Part shown: one piece after another, positions 19,541 through 27,961 of the stretch
Position numbering within the stretch: the stretch's first letter is position 1
Layout: each line of letters begins with the position of its first letter
DNA from: Rhodohalobacter sulfatireducens
Lineage (GTDB): Bacteria; Bacteroidota; Rhodothermia; Balneolales; Balneolaceae
Reading direction: 5' to 3'
NCBI RefSeq assembly: GCF_022012475.1
Contig: NZ_JAKLWS010000009.1
Span: 62,001 to 126,000, forward strand
DNA length: 64,000 nucleotides
Made by a program: the position numbers and the translations under genes
Notes under the pieces: model-generated
What the model was told of the DNA's origin: nothing
Database searches by the model: none
Seen by the model: only the letters and a program-made list of their open reading frames with translations

Positions 19541-19927
19541 ACTCTATGCTGTATCAACCTCCACAGAGTTAATTTTTACTTTTTTAGAAGATAGGATCAT
19601 TCTGGATACTCACAAGAAAAAAGAGATGAATCTCATAGTTCACTATTCTCATTCTGAAAGGACTAATCTAAAAACATAATTCTTGCTTTCAAATGATCAG
19701 ATTTATAGATCGAATTGCTTCTGTTTACATCTATTTTTATCCACCCATTTTCAATCACCCAGGTGCTGAAAAGACCTTAATATATAGTACTCAGATGTCA
19801 TATCAGTAAATATATGGATGTTGATTATTTTGTGATTGAAGTACTATTCACATAAAAAAAGGAAACATGCCATTACTGACATGTTTCCTTAAGAGAAAAT
19901 GTAAAAGTTACAGGTTTATTATTTCAT
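19541..19927. other. 387-base spacer between susD2 and the CRTAC1-like gene
   Basis: AT-rich and non-coding. It contains the susD2 terminator at 19854-19890 and presumably the promoter of the gene starting at 19540. Nothing else could be recognised. Confidence 0.6.
19854..19890 (-). terminator. Intrinsic terminator of the susC2-susD2 unit
   Basis: The stem ggaaacatg / catgtttcc (19861-19869 with 19880-19888), extended by A:T pairs, is followed on the minus strand by seven T. Context and spacing match the terminator after susD1. Confidence 0.88.
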
Positions 19928-21589
19928 TTATCCCTGGTAACCCGAGTTTGAATGTTGTACAAGATTCGGGTTGGCTTCTAATTGATTACGTGGGATTGGA
20001 AATACTGTTCTCCAGGGTTCTGAAGCGTCTTTCTCCCACCATGCATCGTTAAACCTTGTAGCATTTCCACTTTTGCTATCAAACCGAATAAGATCTTGAC
20101 GACGAAAGATTTCATAGAAAAACTCACGACCACGTTCTGCAAGTAACCTGTCTGCAGTAAGTTGGCTGAATTCATCTACTTGTGCTCGCCTTCTAATCAT
20201 ATTAACTAACATTAACGCTTCCTGGCTACTGTTATTTAATTGCCACAGAGCCTCTGCTTTCATCAGAAGTACATCAGCATAACGGAAAATGGCATAGTCG
20301 TTACTAAGACTAGCAGTAGCTCCAAGCTCGATTTCCCACTTACCAATACGGGCACCACATTGTCGGCATGCATTTGGCTCCAATTCATTAATTGTCGGAG
20401 TCAACACTACCTGTGGTCCATCATCGTCAAATTCTGAATACACAGCGTTATCAGTGACCGGATCACCGCCGGCAGTTAACTGAGGCCCCGCGAGGAAACT
20501 ATTACGTCGAACATCCTGGGTACCTTGTTGCTGTTGTCCCATAAGACCCGTTACAGGTCCCTGAGGCCCGGGATTCTCCTCCGGGTTGATAAAGGAGTCG
20601 TAAAACTCCGCCTGTGTGGAGAATCCATTCCAGGGTTGTTGTTCCATCTGAAACGTTCCCTGCATACCGTAGTGAAGAGAAGCCTGGTGGAAATTAAAAC
20701 CTCCCAGGAATACCTTGTCATACGGTACAGCAAGAATAAATTCAGGTGAACCCGAATTATTCGTCACAAAATTGTCATAAAAATTTCCGGCCAAACTGTA
20801 ATTGCCAGAATCAATGATCGCATTCAGATGTGTTAGTGCATCATTCCAACGAGCTGTCCCGGTGTATACTTCTGCATTCAGATACAACTTGGCGAGAATA
20901 AAGTGGGCAACCCATTTATTAGCTCTGCCATAGGTGCTCTGTACATCGGTACTTACGTCATCGATATTATTAAGCAATTCCTGCTCAACAAAATCAAATA
21001 CTGCCTGACGCCCTTGCTGAAAGTCTGCGCTGGGTTGCGAGGGGGCTTCAGGAGCGTCATCAAAACTGGTGATAATTGGAACGTTACCAAACATATCCAA
21101 TAACCAGTAGTAGTAAAAAGCGCGCATAATTTTTAGCTCAGAAATAAAGGCTGCTGCCTGCTCTTCGTCTGCTCCACCGCTTGCAATGGCTTGTTCAAAT
21201 TGGAATATGAGCCGATTGGCGTTGTTCACTCCGGTGAAGAGTTGCTGCCACGCACCATTCAGATGAGGCTCATCGTATCTCCAGGTGTGTCTGTGCTGCC
21301 GTAGCCAAACACCCCCGTCAAACCAGTCTTGCCCGCGCTGAGGGAACACACCCTCATCAGAAGCAACTTCGTTGGAATTTTTAAATCCGGTGTTTCCTCC
21401 GAAGCCGGTAAGCGGGTTATATGCATCACCCATTGCAGAGATAAACTCCTGTGGGGTCTGGAAAAAGTTATCAGATGTTACCTGGTCGGTAACATTATCC
21501 GTGACTTCGGAACAAGACACAATGGACAACATTATCCCAAGTATCAATATCGTACAAAATTTAAATGTGTAAGAAAGTAATTTTAACAT
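19928..21589 (-). CDS. RagB/SusD family outer-membrane lipoprotein (SusD2)
   Basis: 553 residues from the ATG at 21589, exactly the length of SusD1. The frame is open further up to 21712, but that would overlap susC2 and lack a signal. An aaggag sequence 11 bases before 21589 and the lipoprotein signal ending SIVSC (Cys about 26) settle the start. SusD features: DNFFQTPQEF, RAFYYYWLLDMFGNVPI, YADVLLMKAEALWQLN and ending NPNLVQHSNSGYQG. It shares the CRQCGARIGK CxxC motif with SusD1. Co-transcribed with susC2 (31-base gap). It is the surface-exposed binding partner of SusC2; ligand unknown but probably related to that of SusD1. Confidence 0.95.
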   Translation of the reverse strand: MLKLLSYTFKFCTILILGIMLSIVSCSEVTDNVTDQVTSDNFFQTPQEFISAMGDAYNPLTGFGGNTGFKNSNEVASDEGVFPQRGQDWFDGGVWLRQHRHTWRYDEPHLNGAWQQLFTGVNNANRLIFQFEQAIASGGADEEQAAAFISELKIMRAFYYYWLLDMFGNVPIITSFDDAPEAPSQPSADFQQGRQAVFDFVEQELLNNIDDVSTDVQSTYGRANKWVAHFILAKLYLNAEVYTGTARWNDALTHLNAIIDSGNYSLAGNFYDNFVTNNSGSPEFILAVPYDKVFLGGFNFHQASLHYGMQGTFQMEQQPWNGFSTQAEFYDSFINPEENPGPQGPVTGLMGQQQQGTQDVRRNSFLAGPQLTAGGDPVTDNAVYSEFDDDGPQVVLTPTINELEPNACRQCGARIGKWEIELGATASLSNDYAIFRYADVLLMKAEALWQLNNSSQEALMLVNMIRRRAQVDEFSQLTADRLLAERGREFFYEIFRRQDLIRFDSKSGNATRFNDAWWEKDASEPWRTVFPIPRNQLEANPNLVQHSNSGYQG

Positions 21590-21620
21590 AATATTTTTTT
21601 CTCCTTGACTGATTTTATTT

Positions 21621-24600
21621 CTAAAAATCAAGATTGATTCCCAGTGAGAATGTCCTGCTGGTAAACCACTGATCTCTACGTTCAATACCTGGTGCCAAGG
21701 GATTATCACCATCCGCTACATCAACATATCGGGGTTCCGGGTTGATCCCTTTGTAGTTGGTAATTGTAAACGCATTATTAACCGATGCGTAGACTCTTAA
21801 CCTTCTAACGCTTTCGAGCTGAGAAAGCGGAAAAGTATAACCCACCGTAATGTTTTGTAATTTTACAAAATCACCGTCCTCAACATAGACATCAGAGAAC
21901 TGTGGTGACTCGCGAAGAGTGCGATTCTCCTCACCTCGGTTTACCCAATCGTATGCAGAGTCAAGGACATTGTAGGAAGAGATCTGGTTCGGAGTCTCAT
22001 AGAAGAGACGAAACGTATTAACCAGTTGATGTCCAAACACACCCTGGAAAAAAAGTGTGGCGTCCCAGTTTTTATAGCTGATGTTATTCGTCCAACCGAT
22101 TTGAAAGTCGGGAAGACCGTTACCCAGTACTTGCTGATCATCAAGCGTAATCTCATCGGCTGTTACTTTATTGCCGTCCTGGTCAAAGAAAAGCCAATTG
22201 CCATCCGGGCTAATCTCGGCAAATCGTTTACCGAATATTTCACCGATTGGCTCACCCTCTTCCACTTTAATCAGTGGGGTGGCATTCAAACCGGGTGAAC
22301 CGGCATTTGAGATAAACTGGGTTTCATCTGCAATATACTCGTTCAGGATATTCGGGCTCATCCAGGTGAAAGTTCCTCCCGTACTCCAGTTCAGGTCAGT
22401 ATTTTGTACCACATTATAGTTCAGGGCAACTTCAACACCACTGCTTTGCAGCTCTCCAATGTTATCCCATGTCTGTGGAAAAAGGTTGGGCGGTACGGGT
22501 ACCGAAACAAGAAAGAGTAAGTCATCAGTAACTCTGTTGTAGTATTCAGCGCTACCGCTCAGACGCGACTCCAGCATTTCAAAATCGACTCCTACATTCA
22601 GCTCTTTACGCTCCTCCCATTTCAGATCCGGATTGGGATTACTGATAGGGCCAAAGCTTTGAATGAAGTTTCCATTTGCAAAGAAGTTACCTACAGGATT
22701 AAAACGCTGTCTTGAGATACCGCTGAAAGGAGCATCTTGTCCTGAAACACCGTAACTACCGCGTAATTTAAGTTGGTCAAAAAAGGCAAGATTCAACAGA
22801 CCTGTAAGATCTACACCACCTCCAACAGACCAAAAATTACCCCATTTATTATCTTCACCGAACCATGAGGAAGCTTCTCGTCGGTAACTGGCATTCGCAA
22901 AATAAGTATTGCCCCAGTTTAGGTTTACGCGACCGAAGGTGCCAATAACTTTATGAATATTTTGATAACTGCCGATATTACCTTCTCCCTGGTTAAAATC
23001 CTGGGCATAAGCCAGGTTGTTCCAGCCAACAGCATCAGTTACAAAATCACCACCAGAAATGTTGTTTCCTTCCTCAACAATATCGGTGTAGGAGTATCCT
23101 GCCAGTGCTTCAATGTCCAGATCCTGAACATTAGTTGTATAGTTCAGGGTCGATTCAAACAACTGCTCTTGAAAATCATTCGTATTCTGATAGGCATTAC
23201 CGGTTCCAAAAGCAGTAGTAGTTGCACCGCCTCCCTGCTTACTTTCTGTGGAGGCAAATCCCCTGAAAATTTCTCTGTGATTCTCCAGAGAGTAAAATAC
23301 TGAAGCCCTGAGCCCCGGTATGAGATCACTGAATTCGTACTCTCCGCGCAGTGACCCGGTAAAGATTTGTTCCTCTTCTTCTTGCTCTTGTGTGTTAATA
23401 ATAGCAACAGGGTTGAAATAGTCGAACAGCGGCAGTTCAAAATAGTTACCTACTGTTGCAAAACTATCAACTTTAACAGGAGCAGTCGGGTTGAAGGTTT
23501 GGGCATAACGGAAGGCCTGCGGAAACCCCTCGTCTTCTTTCCTGCTGGTGATACCGATGTTAAGATCAAACTTCAGTTTTTGGTCGAAGGCATATTGAGT
23601 CAGATTGACACGGCCGTTAAGTTGCTCAAAGCCTGTTTGTCTCTGTATACCTTCCCTGTCACGAAAATTTGTGGAGACTCGGTAGAAACTGTTTTGTGTT
23701 CCCCCTGAAAATGCCAAATTATGCACATGGCTGTATGCATCTTGTGTAATTTCATCAAACCAGTCTGTATTACTGTTAAACGAAGGTGCATCTATGCCCA
23801 TAAGCTCCGCCAGTTCGTTGTATTCATTAACGTTTAATACATCATTTTGGCGTTCAATACTCTCCAGTGCTCCATAGCCATTATAACTTATGGAGATCTG
23901 TTCCTGGCCCAATTGCCCGGATTTTGTGGTTACTACGATAACACCGGCAGAAGCCCTGGTTCCATAAATGGCGGCTGCAGAAGCATCCTTCAAGACATCA
24001 ATTGATTCAATGTCGTTAGGGTCAATATTGTTAAGATTACCGCCGATAACACCGTCAATAACGACCAACGGATCCTGGGTAGATCCAAATGAAGAAATCC
24101 CACGTAAACGAATAGTAGGATTACTGTTTGGGTCACCTCCGCCGGCTGAAGATATCACAAGACCGGGTACTTTACCCTGAATAAGTTCAGAAGCATTATT
24201 AACACTTCCTTTTACAAATTCATCAGCGTTAACACTGGAAACAGACCCTGTAATCTGTTGACGTTCCTGGGTACCGTATCCCACAACAACTATATCATCG
24301 AGTGTTCTGACATCAGGTTGCAATTCAATATTTATCTCTGTACGACCATCAATCGCAACCTGTTGGGAAATATACCCAACAAAGGATACAGCCAATGTAT
24401 TTAAATTTTCAGGTATCATTAGAGAAAAAGCACCATCTATATCGGTGGTAGTTCCGATTGTAGACCCGGTAGCCTCATCAGATCCCTGGACAATAATGCT
24501 GGCACCCGGAAGTGGACTGCCATCATTTGCATCAATTACTGTTCCTGTTATTTCTACTCTTTCCTGAGCTGATAGTTGATTAGCACTAAATCCAATAACT

Positions 24601-24734
24601 AAGAGCAAAGAGAAGCAAGCTTGTAAAACAAACTTTGAAAGCTCTTTGAAATTGAAGTCTGTTATGGTTGAAATCAGCTTATTAGATTTGGAAAGAATAG
24701 GTATTCGTAGCTTAATACCATTCATATCTAACAA
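21621..24734 (-). CDS. SusC/RagA family TonB-linked outer-membrane transporter (SusC2)
   Basis: 1037 residues. A long basic N-region precedes the signal peptide, which ends NQLSAQ (about residue 55); Met4 is an alternative start. A regulatory-like domain (about 60-140) begins ITGTVIDANDGSPLPGAS. It is followed by the VVVGYGTQERQ linker, the plug with DVLKDASAAAIYGTRA, and the barrel ending in Phe. Sequence identity with SusC1 is visible along the whole length, so the two are paralogues from a duplication of the susCD unit. It imports the SusD2-bound substrate with energy from TonB. A 522-base AT-rich spacer lies upstream. Confidence 0.95.
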   Translation of the reverse strand: MLDMNGIKLRIPILSKSNKLISTITDFNFKELSKFVLQACFSLLLVIGFSANQLSAQERVEITGTVIDANDGSPLPGASIIVQGSDEATGSTIGTTTDIDGAFSLMIPENLNTLAVSFVGYISQQVAIDGRTEINIELQPDVRTLDDIVVVGYGTQERQQITGSVSSVNADEFVKGSVNNASELIQGKVPGLVISSAGGGDPNSNPTIRLRGISSFGSTQDPLVVIDGVIGGNLNNIDPNDIESIDVLKDASAAAIYGTRASAGVIVVTTKSGQLGQEQISISYNGYGALESIERQNDVLNVNEYNELAELMGIDAPSFNSNTDWFDEITQDAYSHVHNLAFSGGTQNSFYRVSTNFRDREGIQRQTGFEQLNGRVNLTQYAFDQKLKFDLNIGITSRKEDEGFPQAFRYAQTFNPTAPVKVDSFATVGNYFELPLFDYFNPVAIINTQEQEEEEQIFTGSLRGEYEFSDLIPGLRASVFYSLENHREIFRGFASTESKQGGGATTTAFGTGNAYQNTNDFQEQLFESTLNYTTNVQDLDIEALAGYSYTDIVEEGNNISGGDFVTDAVGWNNLAYAQDFNQGEGNIGSYQNIHKVIGTFGRVNLNWGNTYFANASYRREASSWFGEDNKWGNFWSVGGGVDLTGLLNLAFFDQLKLRGSYGVSGQDAPFSGISRQRFNPVGNFFANGNFIQSFGPISNPNPDLKWEERKELNVGVDFEMLESRLSGSAEYYNRVTDDLLFLVSVPVPPNLFPQTWDNIGELQSSGVEVALNYNVVQNTDLNWSTGGTFTWMSPNILNEYIADETQFISNAGSPGLNATPLIKVEEGEPIGEIFGKRFAEISPDGNWLFFDQDGNKVTADEITLDDQQVLGNGLPDFQIGWTNNISYKNWDATLFFQGVFGHQLVNTFRLFYETPNQISSYNVLDSAYDWVNRGEENRTLRESPQFSDVYVEDGDFVKLQNITVGYTFPLSQLESVRRLRVYASVNNAFTITNYKGINPEPRYVDVADGDNPLAPGIERRDQWFTSRTFSLGINLDF

Positions 24735-25256
24735 GTTATATTATTGTTTTTATTTATTTAAGAGAATTGAATGTTTGCAGAAGATACATGTGGCAGAGAG
24801 TATAATTTGAATAGCTTTTTCTCCTGTGCATAACATGAATCCTAACAATCATTCGTACCATTTGAATAGTTATCTAATTTAAAAAAAGCCCTTCCAAAAA
24901 TAAAAATTCAGATCTTAGTAAGAGAATGTTTTGGTAAGGGAGATAGCAGAATAGGAGAAGTGCGCTATTAAAGTGAATTATTTTCAGGTAAAACAATTGA
25001 ACGATTCATGATTGATTTATTATATATGTAAATAGTAACATTTTATAATTTAAATAAAATCAAAGCCTTATAGATGTATAATTGAATACTTAATTTTTTC
25101 AGAATACTAAAAGAGAAATAAGAGTAGATAAAAATACATTTTTATATGAAATATTATTGTTGAAAATTTCAACAATGATAAACATTCATTGAGAATAGAA
25201 CTCTTGAATAAATTTTTTTTATTCGAACCGTTTAAACTGAGAGTGGCTAATTTATA
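24735..25256. other. 522-base AT-rich spacer upstream of susC2
   Basis: Very AT-rich and non-coding; it should contain the susC2 promoter. A 21-bp dyad, attgttgaaa / tttcaacaat with one central base, lies at 25156-25176. It could be an operator or a weak end structure for the upstream minus-strand gene. An octamer aaccgttt at 25226-25233 fits the LacI core but lacks outer symmetry. Confidence 0.5.
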
Positions 25257-26099
25257 TCAGACAGATTCAGGCCTGTTTTCTTCCTTACCTTCTTTCCATT
25301 CCTTCCAAAGAGTTGTTCCGATAATTGCTATCGGTCCAACAATAAAAAGCGCATAGAATGGTGCGTAAACAGCCTCGCCTAAGCGGAAAAAGAATTCAAC
25401 AAAAGCGATAAGAAATGCAACGATATTCTGGCCGGTTTTTGACTTTAAGGTGGTTTTAGGATCTGTGATCATAAATAGTACAAAGAGTTGATACATTGGA
25501 CCGGTGAGAGGTGCAATTTCAGCAAGAAAGAGATCGCCTGTAATCATACTTCGAATCCAGGCAAAGCCGATAAATGAGGCAACATATGTGATACAGATGT
25601 TAGCAAGGTTCACTTTAGAAATAACCGCGAGACCAACAATCCATATCGCTATCATCGCCCACATATTGTTCCCCCACTGAATACTCAGCACAGCCATGCT
25701 GTCGGAGGCAATCAACAGCATAATTACGATCCCGAAATTGGTTGGATTCCAGATATGCGATCCGCGAAAACGAAAGACATATTTTGATGCAATAGAGATG
25801 GCTGCACATAAAGCGAACGGCCATAAAAATGGAGATCGGACGAGTATTCCCGCACTATTACCGGAAATATATGCGCTTGAAAGATTTCGCCACTCCCCCA
25901 CTACTATTTTATGAAGTGCCGATTCCGTGACAACTGCTGCCAAGAGTGCTGCCGCAAATTTTTCCCACCCATCCAGTACTCCAAACGAAACATGCGCAGC
26001 AATGACTATGGCCGTAATTAAGAGAGGCCCTATAAAACCGGGGGGAATTTTGATCTTTTTTAACGCCTCTAAAGGCTGTGATACTTCGATGGAGCTCAA
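25257..26099 (-). CDS. NqrB/RnfD-like membrane protein, UnbU-like
   Basis: 280 residues with about eight to ten hydrophobic segments. Motifs typical of the NqrB/RnfD fold are SGNSAGILVRS, WNPTNFGIVIML and the C-terminal LFMITDPKTTLKSKTGQ. There is no SGAT-type covalent flavin motif of RnfD/NqrB, and no other rnf or nqr gene lies nearby, so it is unlikely to be part of an Rnf pump. Its start overlaps by 4 bases the stop of an ASPIC/UnbV gene. The same pairing is known in enediyne clusters as UnbU next to UnbV, where the function is also unclear. Probably a membrane partner of the secreted UnbV-like protein. Confidence 0.8.
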   Translation of the reverse strand: MSSIEVSQPLEALKKIKIPPGFIGPLLITAIVIAAHVSFGVLDGWEKFAAALLAAVVTESALHKIVVGEWRNLSSAYISGNSAGILVRSPFLWPFALCAAISIASKYVFRFRGSHIWNPTNFGIVIMLLIASDSMAVLSIQWGNNMWAMIAIWIVGLAVISKVNLANICITYVASFIGFAWIRSMITGDLFLAEIAPLTGPMYQLFVLFMITDPKTTLKSKTGQNIVAFLIAFVEFFFRLGEAVYAPFYALFIVGPIAIIGTTLWKEWKEGKEENRPESV

Positions 26100-27904
26100 T
26101 TTGTTTCCGATGGTTCTTTAATAAAATGTTTCTGGTTTACTTCTGGCCCCTCGATAACCTGAACCTTTCCGGACGGCCATCGAATTTCTACTTTTTCAAC
26201 TTGGTTTACTTCACCGAGTCCAAAGAAGACAGGACGCTGACTTTGAGAGCTAAACGCTTCACCTGCCGTTACACTTCTTCGGGTTTGTTTATCATCCCAG
26301 TGAAGTATAACAGTTGCACCAACCGCACTTCGGTTACTTATCGTACCTTCAAGGTCAAAACTAACCCAATTATGATCGGGGTCAACATAGTTTCTAAATA
26401 TTTTTACCTCTTGGTGTTGATTTGCTACAATCAGATCAAGAGAGCCGTCTCCAAAGAGGTTGGCATATGCTACTGAACGGCTATCCAATTCGAGGGCACC
26501 TCCAACATTATTCCCAACTTCACGGAATCGACCGGCACCATCGTTCAACCATAATTTATTAGCCTGGTAGCCCGAAAATGTTCTGTTTTCCATATCCGGC
26601 CAGTTATTGGCATCAATAATTATCGACCGGTTTCCGCCGACCACTTTTGCGTAGTCGTACCAGTAATCCGTATCCGGTTCGGCAGAGACGTATCCGTTTG
26701 CTACATAAAGGTCCAGGTTTCCATCGCTATTAAAATCTAAGAACTGACCGCTGTATCCCCACTGGCCAATTTCTACTCCTAAATTTCCGGCCAAATTTCT
26801 ATATGATGGGGTTTCTGTTGACTCTACATCATTTTCAGGAACCCACAAATTATTACCCTGCATCAATACACCGGCCTCAGAAATATTCGTGATATAAATA
26901 GCCTGTTTTCCCTGGTTCAGAACATCTCCAAATGAGACACTCATACCACTTTTCGGGGTAAAACCAACCCCTGAAGCTTCCCCTACATTCGTAAAACTTT
27001 CACCATAATTGTTGATATAGATCTCATCTACCCCATAATCATTCGCTAATACAAGATCGGGGTACCCTGAATCATTTATATCCGTTATTGAAGAGGCTAA
27101 CGTCCATCGGCGAGTTTCCTGCAAGCCAACTTCTTCGGCTACATCTACAAATGTACCATCTCCCTGGTTTTCATAAAGGTAATTGAGTCCGCCATTCGTG
27201 GCATACTCGTAACTATCGGGCATCATCTGTGTACTCTCGAGATCGAAAAGATTTACATCCTCCTTGAAATATCCCCCCAGGAAAATATCCAGTAAACCAT
27301 CATTATTATAATCGAGCCAGGTGGCTGTATTTGCATTCACATGGTCAGGAAAGCCTGCATTTTCTACCTCAGTAAAGGTTTCACCCCCATTATTTTGAAA
27401 GAGAGAAGGTTTACCCCATCTGTAGATAAAGAGGTCCTCATACCCATCGTTGTTATAATCAGCCCATATGGCACCCATAGAAGCTCCATCTTCCCGTCTA
27501 TTTAAATCTGCGATTCCGAGATCAGCAGCTACATCAATGAAAGTGCCGTTCCCAAAATTTTTGTAAAGGGCATTATTTGAACCAAACTCGCTATTTGTGA
27601 GGTAGAAATCCTGAAGTCCGTCTTCATTGAAGTCTACAACTGAAGCCGAAGCGCCCACTGAAGCTATTTGAGGTGAAATATGATCGAGTTTTTCGTCTAC
27701 AACCGGGCGCCTGTGAACAAAATCCACACCCATATTGTCCGTCACATCCTCCAGGAAGAATCCGTATCTCTCAATAATTTCAGACCTGTTTTCGAGCTTA
27801 TCTGAGTTCACAAACTCCTCGTACTTTTTCATTCCAAACGGAATCGAAACGAGAATGAGAAATATCAGTATTACTACCGATTTCTTAACGTGTTCTTTCT
27901 TCAT
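26096..27904 (-). CDS. FG-GAP/ASPIC-UnbV (CRTAC1/UnbV-like) exported protein
   Basis: 602 residues, about half the size of the other FG-GAP proteins here. The N-terminus is a single hydrophobic segment (about 9-25, VVILIFLILVSIPFG) without a lipobox, so it may stay anchored in the inner membrane. FG-GAP loops include DFNEDGLQD, DYNNDGYED, DYNNDGLLD and DFNSDGNLD. An ASPIC/UnbV domain ends the chain (about 500-590; NHNWVSFDLEG, SQSQRPVFFGLGE, RWPSGKVQ). One FG-GAP block plus one C-terminal ASPIC domain is the classic UnbV layout. Translationally coupled to the UnbU-like gene (ATGA overlap) and 57 bases after the TPR-ASPIC gene. Confidence 0.9.
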   Translation of the reverse strand: MKKEHVKKSVVILIFLILVSIPFGMKKYEEFVNSDKLENRSEIIERYGFFLEDVTDNMGVDFVHRRPVVDEKLDHISPQIASVGASASVVDFNEDGLQDFYLTNSEFGSNNALYKNFGNGTFIDVAADLGIADLNRREDGASMGAIWADYNNDGYEDLFIYRWGKPSLFQNNGGETFTEVENAGFPDHVNANTATWLDYNNDGLLDIFLGGYFKEDVNLFDLESTQMMPDSYEYATNGGLNYLYENQGDGTFVDVAEEVGLQETRRWTLASSITDINDSGYPDLVLANDYGVDEIYINNYGESFTNVGEASGVGFTPKSGMSVSFGDVLNQGKQAIYITNISEAGVLMQGNNLWVPENDVESTETPSYRNLAGNLGVEIGQWGYSGQFLDFNSDGNLDLYVANGYVSAEPDTDYWYDYAKVVGGNRSIIIDANNWPDMENRTFSGYQANKLWLNDGAGRFREVGNNVGGALELDSRSVAYANLFGDGSLDLIVANQHQEVKIFRNYVDPDHNWVSFDLEGTISNRSAVGATVILHWDDKQTRRSVTAGEAFSSQSQRPVFFGLGEVNQVEKVEIRWPSGKVQVIEGPEVNQKHFIKEPSETN

Positions 27905-27961
27905 ACCAACTGATTTATTGAAACATCAATACAATATAAAAATTTGCACCTTCAACTTCCT

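Noticed and set aside
21590-21712. Longer SusD2 start at 21712
   Set aside because: It overlaps susC2, gives a non-signal N-terminus and ignores the aaggag sequence and lipoprotein signal that fit the ATG at 21589.
24735-25256. A small RNA or short gene in the spacer upstream of susC2
   Set aside because: The region is extremely AT-rich, has no GC-rich stem with a T-run and no conserved-looking frame.
25257-26099. An Rnf or Nqr electron-transport complex
   Set aside because: Only the RnfD/NqrB-like subunit is present, it lacks the flavinylation motif, and no rnfA, B, C, E or G is near.
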